A stretch of DNA of 64,000 nucleotides from Xestospongia muta. Lineage: Eukaryota; Porifera; Demospongiae; Haplosclerida; Petrosiidae. Within the stretch, counting starts at the first letter, position 1. Every line of letters starts with the position of its first letter. The notes under the pieces are model-generated. The model was given only the letters and a program-made list of their open reading frames with translations. It was not told the DNA's origin and ran no database searches. Of the stretch, positions 1 through 10,534 are shown one piece after another. A program made the position numbers and the translations under genes. The stretch spans positions 24,234,245 through 24,298,244 of the forward strand of contig OY848917.1 of NCBI GenBank assembly GCA_963693285.1. Direction: 5' to 3'.

Positions 1-2630
1 AATGTTGTTTGTCTGTTGATTAGTTTTAAATAGTCAGTCTCGTTTCTATACGCCCACTCGCTTGACAAGTGAAAGTTGAGACTGCCCGAAATCTATGAGA
101 TCATCAGCCGCTCGAACAATTATTATTGTTAAAACACAATGTACGATTGTAAATAAAAAGTATAATTTTATAGACAGTAGTCCTTGGAGCTATTACAAGT
201 ATGAGATAGTAGCTACTTGCATTTTAATAGAGCTAAACTACTTGACAGGAATCTGCCATCTTGTCAGTGAGTGACATCCTATGATGTCACAATTAAAAAT
301 TGTAGTGTACTCAAAATTGTGAATATAGTTAAAATTGGCATGTTGTCGAGGAAATATTTGACTAAATTCTGATTAGCATTCTTGCTAGAGGTTAATTGCA
401 GTTACATAGTAAGTAAACATAAGCTTGAGTTTTTGAAATGAATACAAGTATGACTCAAAGTAAAATGGTATCTTGTCATATTACTAGCTATATATAATAT
501 ATGTATATATAGTGTTAGCATGGTACAACAAAATAGTGCCTTAGGATTGTAAGGTATTGTAAACATACACAAAACTTGTGTAATACTACTTATATAAAGT
601 GTATGAGAAGTAGTTAGGTGTTTGTAAATGAATAGCATACTACAACTGAAAATAAAAGTATGTCAGCAAAAGGTCTATAACATTAGTATAATATAACTAA
701 AGCTAATACTAAAATCAAAACAATACTTTAACTAAGACTAAATAATTATTCAAAATGATTGATGACCAATATTTACTACTTTTTTCATATACAATCAATT
801 CTTTTAAATTATAACACAACAACAATTTTCCATTCAATTATGAGGCATTGTAAAATAACAAAGCCTCTATAATATTAGCTCACTTAATATTTACATTAAG
901 TGTATGAGTAATAGTCAGATGTTTGTGAATGAAAAGTACGTTTGCTGTTGTATATTGTCATATCAGCATAACTAGTGTATGTCATTATATTGATACTAAT
1001 ACTATTACTAATAAAGAAATCAAAGATAGTGTTAAAGTTATAACTTTTTCAAATAATACAATACCAACATTGAAAATCATTTGTATGTCATTCCAAAATC
1101 TATAAAAACACTTTATATAAAATACTACATCATGCTGTTTATTAAAAAGATTATTGACTTTACTCTACAGCCTGTGTATCCATAACTGCTAAAAGGATTT
1201 TTCATTTAGGCATTGAAATGTCAATTTATCATCACATCATCAGATATGGATACTATGATTGTCATAACTGCTATATTTTAATTTATGATAAGATCAACCA
1301 ACACAATTATGTTATGATAGAAGTAGATTAGAGTATGTGATGTTTACATGTAATAAAGTGTTGTATATTTTAGTATAAAATGGTAATATACTGAATTTTT
1401 AGTAAAACAATACATTTAGACATTGTTATACATGTATATAGATAAGGTAGTGTGCACCTGTCACAGCTTTACTCTCTGTTATTATGATTTCACATACAAC
1501 AATTATGGTTTGAATCTATTGAGACAGTCACAAGTAGTTGTTTACTATGGCAAGTAGTTGTTTTTTCAATGAAAGCAACCAATCAGAGACAAATCACTTT
1601 GTTGACAACCTGAGGTTAATATAATACGTTATATATACCTCTTACCATACTACATATATTTAATGATGAGTAATTACATGTACAGTGTGACTTTTTAACT
1701 ACATTACTAGTATTATAGTAGTATATCCTTAAATAATTACTATAAAACAACATGTAAACACTGACTAAGCCAAAGAGAAATTCTTCCAAAGGAAATGTTT
1801 TTGATGAAACCGTGCATCACACATATGTAGGTCATTATATTTGAATACATGTGAGAAATCAAAGCGTGAATCTGTTGAATTACATATATATTACTAAACT
1901 TCAGACTAATGTTTCAGTATTCATATCACTATGTAGACACTCCTTTAAATCAATTGTTATGCAATGATAAAACTTCAATTTGTGAAGTGCTGAAATATTC
2001 ATATTCAAATCATTCATTATTACTATTGTGAGTTTGGGCATTGTTATAATTTTCATCCAAATTATATACATCATCATGATTGAAATATTCATTATAATGT
2101 TAAATGTTTATTATCTAACTAACTAACATTCATAAGTCAAATGTATGCATATAGCATATACAACATATGTAATATGATCTTTATTTTAATGTGTTTCACT
2201 TCATTACAGTGACATGAATATAAAGTTATAAATGGTTAAGTTACAACATTCCTTCCTTTCTAAGTTGACAGCTGTGGACTGTATTTATTAATTGATTATT
2301 GGTTTCTAGAAAATAACGAAGGAGGTCGTAGATAAAGAGACTGTTGACTCACTATGACAATGTTTAGGGTTTGCTTGAGAGTTAATACTTGGTGCAGAGC
2401 ACAAAAAAAGCCAATTATGAATGGAGTAAGTATATTGAAGTTGATCCATGTGACAACGTTGAATGTGATCAGAAGTAATTTGCATTTGATTGGAGGGGAT
2501 ACAAGTTATACATGGTATAGGAATCCACTTTTCTTGTCTGAATATTGCTCTCCAATTTACGAAAATAAGGTCGAATGTGGGGCCAAGGGTGATTGATAGT
2601 CTAAACTGTTTGAACCAGACGATAAACTCA
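1..2630. repeat. Segmental duplication copy 1, non-coding part
   Basis: This AT-rich stretch has no convincing gene. It is co-linear with 37430-39950: for example the runs near 60-110 and near 37480-37530 share 'gaatgcccgaaatctatgag'-like sequence, and both copies share 'actagctatatataatatat' further on. The duplication continues through the Gypsy remnant to about 4275. Homology reaches base 1, so it continues beyond the window; in the second copy the next thing to the left is the secreted Cys-rich gene at 36.5-37.4 kb. Confidence 0.75.
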
Positions 2631-2639
2631 TGACAATAC

Positions 2640-4110
2640 AGGCTCTTTATTAGTCTATGATGAAAACATTGTCTCAGAGATGATAAAAGACCAAGTGTAT
2701 GTTTCTGGTAATTAGTACTAGTGAAGGTGTTGAAGAAACAAGGAAGCCCCTGTATCTAGTTCCATGTGAAGGACTGCCTTGTTTACAGAGACTGTCAAAA
2801 CAATTGGTTTGAAGTTGAGAGAAGAGGTCATACGCATAACTGTCTTGTTGTTGTGGAGCTGAGGGTGGAGATGAGCGAATTTCATGAGAAGAGGGCGAGT
2901 CTTGTAGTACAGAATGAGTGCCTAGACCTTTTGAGATTTTCTCTGACACTTTTTAGGTTTATATATGATCACTGTGGCAGACTTTGGTAATATGGCCTCC
3001 ATCTTGCCATAAATGCGACATTCTGGCTATCGAAAACGCTATATACTTTAAAGGTAATTTTTACAACATCGCAGGACAATGGCAGAGGGAGTCGAACTGA
3101 AGTGTTTGCTCGAGATTTCGATTAATTTATCGTAAGTTTTATCAGCAGCACCAGATGGTCTTCATACAGTCAAGATATAGTCTCGCGTAGCCAGCCCCTC
3201 CCCCCTACGGGAAAGGAGGGTCTGGTCAACTGTAAGTATAGCTCTCGTTCAGAAAACTACCGGATATCCGGTAGTCGATAAGTGGTTTTAAGAGGGAGGA
3301 GGGCAAACAGCCACTTTAAAAATGCTGACTCAACAAATGCCAGATACCTCGTAGTAGTTCTTTCAAGTTTTTCCGTGCGTTTTCGGCGTAAATGAGTTCA
3401 GAAGGCTCTTTTGTTCTGCCATGAAGTTTACAAATAACCTATGCTTTCATTAATAAAGTTGTAATAAAGTATAACTGTTGAAACTGTCATGGATAATCGA
3501 GAAGCTGCAATTCAAGCTTCTGCTACTAGATTAGAAGTTACAATTAAGGTGAACCTATAATGGCTTTCATCTCTGGGGAGTGATGTGTTTGTGACTCTTC
3601 CAACAGCTACGCACTGAAAAGGCTGCGAGAGTTACTACACGCAGCATTGTGCTTCTGTTAAGTCAGCATTTTCAAAGTGGGTGTTTGCCCTCCTCCCTCT
3701 TAAAAACCACTTATCGACTACCGGATATCCGGTAGTTTTCTGAACGAGAGCTATACTTACAGTTGACCAGACCCTCCTTTCCCGCAGGGAGGAGGGGCTG
3801 GCTACGCGAGACTAGTCAAGATATGGATCACTTCTTCCCTGGATCCTCGATTCGGTTGCACTGAAATAACACTCAACCTGTTCCGTATACGATTTCATTG
3901 TTTTAGTACTAGCGTTAAAAGCAGAGATTTTTCAGGTGTTGCTATCAGCTAACTAAATACAGCATTAAAAAACACAACTGATAGCGCTAAAAATTAAAGA
4001 ATTATTAATAAAAACTTAAAACTTATATAAAAGAGACAAAACAGGAAGTTGCAACTGATAATGTACGTAATACACTACATATTAATAGTTATAAATGTTA
4101 TGTTACAACA
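2640..4110 (-). mobile_element. Decayed Ty3/Gypsy fragment (LTR-like start, gag, protease), interrupted
   Basis: Read on the minus strand, the sequence next to the SMB-like stop at 4103 begins TGTTGTAAC and has a TTTATATAAG box near 4020. It then runs into a gag-like frame around 3850-3950 whose residues resemble the better preserved gag at 14235-14735. Frameshifts and stops are frequent. The gag part continues at 3060-3168, separated by the inserted 637-bp inverted-repeat element. Related fragments lie at 7.2-8.0, 15.0-15.8 and 40.0-41.5 kb, each next to an SMB-like terminal exon. Confidence 0.6.
3178..3814. mobile_element. Mutator-like inverted-repeat element (non-autonomous)
   Basis: The 637-bp element is bounded by inverted repeats of about 150 bp that begin TAGTCTCGCGTAGCCAGCCC. 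It is flanked by a perfect 9-bp direct repeat, GTCAAGATA (3169-3177 and 3815-3823). Long terminal inverted repeats with a 9-bp target duplication are the signature of Mutator-like elements. Each inverted repeat contains the 20-bp perfect palindrome ACTACCGGATATCCGGTAGT. No transposase is present. The paralogous locus near 41165-41190 has no insertion. Confidence 0.85.
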
Positions 4111-4275
4111 CAGTTGGACTAGGTGAAAGTAAAGAATAAACAGGATGACAACCAATAGTACTTATATTACTACAACAATTGTTCCAATCGTGACAATATT
4201 AATAACAATAGGATCCATTATTGCCACAAGTTGGTGTACATCCAGAATATCTGAAATTAAGTGCCAGACTTGAGC
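4103..4275 (-). pseudogene. SMB-like terminal exon, degenerate
   Basis: The exon follows an AATTTTAG acceptor and starts in phase 1 with GSSLALNF, so the first Cys of the module has become Ser. Two further cysteines are lost (GCT instead of GCC, and GS instead of GC), and an in-frame TAA interrupts the CYC segment. The end matches other terminal copies, with a stop just inside the adjoining LTR-like TGTTGTAAC. Clearly an SMB-like exon, but not functional as read. Confidence 0.7.
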
Positions 4276-4328
4276 CTAAAATTAACATAATATAAACAAT
4301 TTAATTTAATATCATAGTACTCAGTTAC

Positions 4329-4446
4329 CTTGAATAGCAGATGTAACTAAGCACTTATTGGTATTTAGCCAATTGAAGTAGATGAAGAACTTAATAGAAG
4401 ATGTGTACTACTTGTTAAATGATATGGAGTTTTAAATCCAATGTAT
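4329..4446 (-). pseudogene. Decayed Ser/Thr linker exon
   Basis: Resembles the linker exons of the array and keeps a GTAACT donor at its low-coordinate end. It has internal stops and no usable AG acceptor where the others read ACACAG. Confidence 0.5.
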
Positions 4447-4628
4447 ATATAAAATGGCAAGATAATTTATATACTGTAAGAGAAAAACTGATCACAATCA
4501 TCCCATCAGTAATAGATTAATATATATAATGTAGACATACATACATACATATGTATGAAATGTACATATATACATAATACCTATAAAGACCTTTAATGTT
4601 ACTATCATTACATCTTGGAATGTTAATG

Positions 4629-5098
4629 GGTTAACTTTATGCCTCCAACATAACTGTGCCCTGAATATTTTCTCCAGCCATAGATAGATACAAACAATTT
4701 ACCATTTGGGTTAGGATGTGCTATTGTATTGGTACCACTAAGAGATGTTAAATAGCCATATCCATAGATAGAACCATCTGAAGTATATATTTGAACCCAT
4801 GGTGGATTGGTAAGAACATTGTTGATCAATAAAGTCTGGTTAAAGTAAGCATCATTTGGTACAACCATAGTGTAATAACTAATACTACTTGACATCAATG
4901 CAGCAAATTGGATGGAGTGTTCATATCGTTCTATTGGACTATATTAAGGGAAATGTCACCAAAGTTGCCACCATCATACAATGTACTAGCACCAATTTGA
5001 GCAACATAGATTGGTTGTTCAGAGATAATACTACAGTATACATTGTGGATAGTATAAAACCAATTGCTATTGTTATTGAGTCTGTCTTATATGGATAG
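4629..5098 (-). pseudogene. IgGFc-binding domain, C-terminal fragment
   Basis: The reading frame from about 4890 down to 4623 is very close to the last quarter of the intact domain exon at 17.2-18.5 kb, sharing VVPNDAYFNQ, NPPWV, DGSIYGYGY and NGKLFVSIYGW. The next upstream 200 bp (4900-5098) continues the homology in shifted frames, including 'QPIYVAQIGAS'. At 5100 it stops against plus-strand Gypsy sequence, so roughly the first 60 percent of the domain is missing. A truncated copy. Confidence 0.8.
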
Positions 5099-5179
5099 AA
5101 GTAACTATTCGGAAGAAGGTGGGTTTGTTTTCATACACTATTAAATTAGTAACAGAATTGATAGTGGACACGCTTAAGG

Positions 5180-5385
5180 ATATCACAAAACAGACAAATC
5201 TGATATCATAGTGAACAGTTTTCCTGGAGTTACACCTGAGAGTATTACAGTAGAGCCAAGTCCACCATGGTCATCATTTAGTCCTGAACCTAGACAATCA
5301 ACTAGAATTTGTGAACTCCTGACTGCTAATTCTGATCTTAAAGTGAGAGGAACTACTTATATTATCATTATTATGTAACTAACTA
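5180..5385 (+). mobile_element. Ty3/Gypsy pol 3' tail fragment
   Basis: The plus-strand translation around 5230-5350 contains a proline-rich stretch followed by an RQSTRICE-like segment. This resembles the tail after the integrase of many Gypsy polyproteins (a 'RRSTR.R.PP' type motif). The same segment recurs at 10370-10500 behind recognisable reverse transcriptase, which supports the call. Confidence 0.5.
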
Positions 5386-5392
5386 TAGGAGA

Positions 5393-5553
5393 TTAAGGAG
5401 GAACAGGATAACAATCAATATCATCTATATCACTACAACAATTGTTATTAGAGTGACAGGCTTGATCACAATGGCAATCTATACTGATACAACTTTGTGT
5501 GCACGATGTCACACAACATCCAGAATCTTTGAGATTAAGTGCCTTACATGAAC
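5393..5553 (-). pseudogene. SMB-like exon, type A2, 3' truncated
   Basis: Starts after a TTTTCATCTTAG acceptor with GSCKALNL. All ten cysteine positions are kept through 'CHCDQACHSNNNCCSDI', but the CC-x-D-I-x3-G-C end reads DIDC and a TAA follows the VPP segment. The S/T-rich tail and the GTAAGA donor are missing, lost at the junction with the Gypsy fragment. If transcribed it would act as a terminal exon. Confidence 0.65.
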
Positions 5554-5805
5554 CTAAGATGAAAATAACATATAAACAAATTATTTCAATTCATAGTTTT
5601 CTCAAGTAACAGGTGTGGGAGAAACTATAGAACCATTCAAAAAATTCAAAGAAAATGCAAAAAATTACTGGAAGATGTGTACTACATGTCAAATGGTATG
5701 CAATTTTAAATTCTGTGACCACATAGGACAGTACAATTGATTATATATTATAAATTTATAAAAGCTGTGAATAATGTATTGTATGATTGTCTGATTTTGT
5801 CTTAC

Positions 5806-5973
5806 CAAGTGTAACAGATGGTGTAGGATGACAACCATTATCAGCTATGTCATTATAACAATCATTATTAGAGTGACACAATGCATCACAATGGCATCCT
5901 TTATTGCTACAAGATGGTGACAGGTGTGACAAACAACATCCAGCATAGTCGAGATTAAGTGCCTTACATGAAC
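5806..5973 (-). CDS. SMB-like exon, type A1
   Basis: 56 codons, phase 1 at both ends (acceptor AATTTTAG, donor CTTG/GTAAGACA). It encodes GSCKALNLDYAGCC and the C-x-C-D-x2-C core. The usual DCC is DCY, so the ninth cysteine is missing, which would leave an unpaired Cys. Confidence 0.7.
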
Positions 5974-6017
5974 CTAAAATTAACATAATATATACAAATT
6001 ATTTTAACTCTTAGTTA

Positions 6018-6115
6018 TCTAGAGAAGGAGAAGGAGATGTGGATGCAACTATACAACTACAAAATATGTACTTCTTGTCAAAGAGTATAAACTTGTAATT
6101 TCTGTGTGCACATAA
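6018..6115 (-). pseudogene. Decayed linker exon without donor
   Basis: Linker homology is clear. The junction that reads TTACC on the plus strand in working copies reads TTATCT here, so the GT donor is gone. The same defect is seen at 11.69, 12.09, 20.26, 21.06, 22.38, 22.79 and 23.89 kb. Confidence 0.5.
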
Positions 6116-6197
6116 ACAAGTTAAATTGAACATATGTTATAAATTTTATAACAGCTACAACAAATATATATTGTATGAGCTTCTGATTTTGTCTTAC

Positions 6198-6302
6198 CAG
6201 GTGTATCAGTTGGAGTAGCTAAAATTATAGGATCGCTTAATGAAGATAAAGAGCTTGTTGTGAGATCTGTACTACTTGTCAAAGGAGATGTAATTATAGA
6301 TT
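6198..6302 (-). CDS. Ser/Thr-rich linker exon
   Basis: 35 codons, phase 1 at both ends, donor CCTG/GTAAGA and acceptor AAAAACAG. It codes for a Ser/Thr-rich segment with 'SLSDPIILATPTDTPG' at its end, a likely O-glycosylated spacer before the SMB-like exon at 5806. Confidence 0.6.
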
Positions 6303-6549
6303 CTGTTTTTATATAAAAATAGCAATAAAATTGATATGATGTAAAAATAAATTGATTAAAATAATTATATCAGTAATTAAATATATTACTACTTTACATA
6401 TGAATTGTTAGGAAAAACCTTTATAATTATATAATAATTACTAGAATAAAATATAAATACATGTGATCTTAAAAGTAAACATATAAGAGAAATTATATGA
6501 GGTGGCATGTAATGCAAAGGTATATATAAAAATGGACTAAAGTGTTTAA

Positions 6550-7030
6550 CCTTGCTGCGTTGCCCAGTGTAGATCAATACTGTATGTACATGTACATTTA
6601 AGATTGGACAAGGTGATGCACATTACAAACTGTTGTTTGATGACTCAGCATTTCTCTTCAAGGGGAAAAAAGCTTTGTCGTTTACTGGGTACTTTGCACT
6701 CTAATTGACATGTCTGCATGTGAAGCTGTAACTAAGTAAGTAATAGTGTCATTCAATTGCCAAGCAAGATTAAGTGCTAGATTCATGATGAAAGTTTCTC
6801 CGAGCCTTTACATGACGCTTCAAAATGTATCAATATTTCATATACAACATATATTTTAACTTGAAAATGAAACGTTCTTTGGAAACGTCCCGTAGTACAA
6901 ATATAAATCCATATATTATCTATTAGTAGCATTTTTTTCAGTGCTTTGACACGTTTTCTGAATGCGTTACTTCCCTCCAAGTCCACGTACAACCTTAAAA
7001 ACACTTTTCAAACTTTTCTAATGATTGCTT
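6550..7030. repeat. Dispersed repeat family D, copy 1
   Basis: About 450 bp shared with 29480-29930 and in part with 35580-36310. The conserved core is 'gatgactcagc.tttctctt' followed by a run ending 'actttgcactctaattgaca'. No coding potential is evident. The family is of unknown type; a SINE or other non-autonomous element is possible. Confidence 0.65.
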
Positions 7031-7198
7031 TACAATGTATGTTGTTCCTTACGAGACAATCTAATATGCTATCCTGGACCTGATCATCTTTGAACTCGAG
7101 ACTTAAGTTCAGTTCAGTCCAGAGTTAGGAGATGTTCAGGTCTGTTCAGGTCAGGTTTTGACAAAAATTAATGGAAGGACTAACATCTGTGATTGATA

Positions 7199-7985
7199 TT
7201 AAACTTGGATATCTATGGATGCTAATAACCAATATTTCATTTGTGCAGGTGTGAAGGAAACATTAGTGGGTTTAAGCTGATCAGTAACACAAATAGATTT
7301 ATAAGTGCTTTTACTAATTAGAGACAAGGAAACCTTTGTATCTAATTCCATGGGAAGGACTGTCTTGTTTACAGAGAATGTCAAAGCAACTGGTTTGGAC
7401 TTGCCTTTGACAGAGAAGACGTCATTAATCACTGCCTTGTTGTTGTGGAGCTGAAGGCGAATGATGGAATTTCATCAGAAGATAACGAGTCTTCCTTGAT
7501 ACTCTCCTGGTTTACTAAAGCTTTGGCAATATAGCCACCACCTTACCACAACTGCAACATTAGGCCTGTCAAAATGACACATACTTGATTGTTGACACAT
7601 CAATACCACAATGAGCTAAATTTTAGATTTTTGGATGGTTCACAAACAGTCAGCATGTGGATCACTTCTACCATGACTCTTGATATAATTTGCACTAAAA
7701 TAACACCAAAGCTGTTCTGAATACAATTTCCACATTTCAGTACTAGTGTTAAAAAAGAGACTTCCATGTATCACCATTAGATATAAGTTTACTCTCATTG
7801 TAAATATGTTATGACTAGTAGTAATGTATAGATAAATCCACATTTACAATGAACTAGACTCACAAAAATGAGAACACTACAAAATAACTATGTTGTATAG
7901 AAGAGACAAAACAGCATGTTACAAGTTATCATGTAATACACTATATGTTAATATTTATAAATGTTTAGTTACAAAGTCAGAGTAG
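7199..7985 (-). mobile_element. Decayed Ty3/Gypsy fragment (LTR-like start, gag, protease)
   Basis: On the minus strand an LTR-like start (7985 downwards, with TGTAACTAAACATTTATAAC) leads into a gag N-terminus near 7840-7640 containing 'FNTSTEMWKLYSEQL'. Next comes a zinc-knuckle-like CCSCGK near 7540, then a protease-like frame at 7432-7199 with 'MELDTKVSLSLISKSTYKS'. The D-T-G catalytic triad of aspartic proteases reads DTK here, so it is inactive. Frameshifts separate the parts. Confidence 0.7.
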
Positions 7986-7991
7986 GTGAAA

Positions 7992-8152
7992 CTAACAAAA
8001 AGTGGGAGTACAACCAATATTAATTATATCACTACAACAATAGCTCAAATTATGACAGTTTTGATCACAATAGTATCCAATATTGCTATAAGGTTGTGAC
8101 AGAGACATTACACAACATCCAGAATAGATGAGATTAAAGTGCCAAGCAAAAC
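7992..8152 (-). CDS. SMB-like terminal exon, diverged
   Basis: An open phase-1 frame ends at TAG directly before the LTR-like sequence. It reads GFAWHFNL where others have GSCLALNL, and three of the ten cysteines are missing, including the one at the third loop. CDQNC and CCSDI are intact. It may be the last exon of the 8-14 kb part of the array, or a relic that happens to stay open. Confidence 0.5.
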
Positions 8153-8205
8153 CTAAAATTAACAAAATATGAATAAATTAATTTTAATTCATAGTGCTCA
8201 CTTAC

Positions 8206-8307
8206 CTTTAGGAATTGTCTTAGTTGTAACTATAGAACCACTTAAAGAAGTTGAAGAAGCTAATGAAAAATTTGTACTAGTGGTCATAGAATATGAAGTT
8301 TTAAATA
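8206..8307 (-). CDS. Ser/Thr-rich linker exon
   Basis: 34 codons, phase 1, donor AAAG/GTAAGTG and acceptor AAACATAG. The encoded segment ends 'SGSIVTTKTIPKG'. It would join the SMB-like terminal exon at 7992. Confidence 0.55.
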
Positions 8308-8543
8308 CTATGTTTATATAAAATAGCAATAGAATTTATATAATGTAGGAGATTAGCTAATTATAATCATCAAATTAGTAACTAAATGCTACTACTTTAC
8401 AATTAACTGTTAAGAAGTCTTTAAAATAAAATTATATTATTTAAGTCAGAAAAAGCAATAAAATTAACTTTTAACTATATAACTTCATAAGCTTTTGATG
8501 ACTTTGTTATTGGTATTGATTGTACTTCGTAATGGTCCCTTAC

Positions 8544-8727
8544 CTGGAGTAACATGTAGTGCATCAATTGGAGTAGGAGAAACTATGGGAGATATCAGCT
8601 ATATCACTACAACAATCATTCCAATTATGACAGTTTTGATCACAATAGCATTCATTATTGTTACAAGATATTGACAGCAATAAATTACAATATCCACAGT
8701 AGTTGAGACTAAGTGTCAAACATGAGA
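8544..8727 (-). pseudogene. SMB-like exon with internal deletion
   Basis: Starts V/G-SCLTLSLNY and keeps CYCDQNCHNWNDCCSDIADIS, but the last Cys and the following S/T segment are deleted relative to the related exon at 16421. This shifts the frame to a stop. GYC replaces GCC. The donor CCAG/GTAAGG is still present. Like 16421, this exon carries its own linker-like tail rather than ending in TLG. Confidence 0.6.
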
Positions 8728-8792
8728 CTAAAATTAACATAATAATTAATAAGAACAAATTAATTTAATAGTGTTCACATATCATTACATAC

Positions 8793-8876
8793 CTGGAGGA
8801 ACTGTTGGTGTAGTTGTAACTATAGAACCACTTAACAAAGATGAAGAACTTGTTAGAAGATGTCTACTACTTGTCT
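8793..8876 (-). pseudogene. Decayed linker exon
   Basis: Linker homology with donor CCAG/GTATGT, but the acceptor side is deleted and an in-frame TAG follows the nearest AG. Confidence 0.45.
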
Positions 8877-9152
8877 AAATGGCAATAAAATTAATTAATA
8901 AGATGTATGAGATAAACTGATCACAATCATTGTATCAGTAACTAAATCTGAACACATGAACTGTTAGGAAGAAAAAATAATTATAATAAATAATTATAAT
9001 TAGAAATAATTATAATTATGTTATTATTAGGTCGGAATTAACAATAAAAATAATATTTGACTAAATAGTGGCCACTATAAGTTTTTATTATGAAAGCAGA
9101 CATAAGTGAAATTATTTTGATATGACATGCAATCAAAAGCAGTTTGTCTTAC

Positions 9153-9348
9153 CAAGTGTATCAGTTGGAGTAGTTGAAATTATAATAGAGGAAGACGAAG
9201 CAGGAGGACAACAAATATCAGCAATATCACTACAACAATCCCTCTAAATGTGACAGTCTTGATCACTATAGCATCCATTTTTGTTACAAAGTGGTGACAA
9301 TGATCACTTACAACATCCAGAATAGTTGAGATTAAGTGCTAAACATGA
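9153..9348 (-). pseudogene. SMB-like exon, type B, with stops
   Basis: SCLALNLNYSGCC and DCCSDIADI are recognisable, and the donor CTTG/GTAAGACA is intact. Two in-frame stops interrupt it (after GCCK and after DCHI), and the acceptor has shifted to ACAG/TCATG, breaking phase. Confidence 0.7.
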
Positions 9349-9396
9349 CTGTAAATTACATAATATTAACAAATTAATTTAATTGTACTCACTTAC

Positions 9397-9496
9397 CTGG
9401 AGAAACAGGTGTTGGTTACTATAAAACCACTTAAAGAAGATGAAGAACTTGTTGGAAAATCTGTACTACTTATCATAGGGTATAGAGTTATAGATT
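9397..9496 (-). pseudogene. Linker exon with frameshift
   Basis: Donor and acceptor match intact linkers, but the length is 100 bp, not a multiple of three, owing to a small deletion near 9415. Confidence 0.5.
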
Positions 9497-9544
9497 CTGT
9501 GTCTATATAACAATAGTAATAAAATATATCACTTTTCCCAAACT

Positions 9545-10530
9545 ACCAGAGACCATTATGTATATAGATGATATACTAATGACAGACAATACTGAATCAG
9601 AACAAGCATATAACTAACTTTGAGGAAGTATATTAGTGAGATTGTTATAAACTGGAATGAAACTTAGATAAGAAAATTGTACATTCATGGGACCAGAAGT
9701 ACTGTATTTGGGTCATAAAATTACAAAATAAGAAATTGAACCAACAGAAGATAATTTATTGGTGTTGCACAATACTTCCATGACTAAATAGTGTGTCAGG
9801 ACTTAAAGCTAAGATCTTGTTAATTTTATAGTAAAATCTATCCACCACATAAAATCCACTACATTCACTTTTACACAAGTATGGAAAATTAATCATTATT
9901 AATGATTGCCTTTTAGAGTTGGGGCAGTTATTGCACATTGTATTGAAGATGGATTAGAGCAATATATACTGTTCACATCAAGAAAACAAGTCAAGAATTC
10001 CAGGATTTCCTAAAGAATAATGGAATTGTGTCAAGTATTGGCCTATTATCAAATATCCAAAAAATTCAGCAAATGTGGGGGCAAACTTCCAAGACAAAGA
10101 CATGAAACAGTCTTCTAAAGGCAGAATCTAAGATGGAGAAATGGGAAAAAGCCATGATAGAGTCGACTCAGAAAATTTAAAGAAGGAGATACCGGTCTTG
10201 TTCAAAATTATTGAGACTGTCTTAACTGGATAGGATGACCTATTTACAAGAAAGTAGGTCTGGTTTCATACATCATTAGTATTAGTAACAGAGTTGAATT
10301 TAGGAGATGGATTAATGAGCATTCTCAGACTCAGGAATGGGCAAATCCGATATCTTATTAAAAAAATTTACACCTGAGATTGTTACAGTAGAACCAGATC
10401 CACCATGGTCATCATCCTGTCCTGAATTTAGACAATTGACTAGAATTTGTGAACTGCTGACAAGTATTTCTGATTTTAAGATGAGAGGAACTACTTATAC
10501 TGTATTGGTCATTATTCTTTATAACATTTT
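9545..10530 (+). mobile_element. Ty3/Gypsy pol remnant (RT, RNase H, tail)
   Basis: The plus-strand frames show reverse transcriptase motif C (MYIDDILM, near 9556) and a FMGPEVLYLGHKIT-like segment near 9690-9725. An RNase H-like 'GAVIAHCIEDGLEQYI' stretch follows near 9920-9970, and the RQLTRICE tail near 10430. Several stops and frameshifts are present. It runs opposite to the SMB-like array and also opposite to the gag fragments, so it is a separate insertion or a rearranged one. Confidence 0.8.
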
Positions 10531-10534
10531 ACTT

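Noticed and set aside
9756..9938. Minus-strand 60-codon frame
   Set aside because: It is antisense to RNase H-like sequence of the plus-strand Gypsy remnant.
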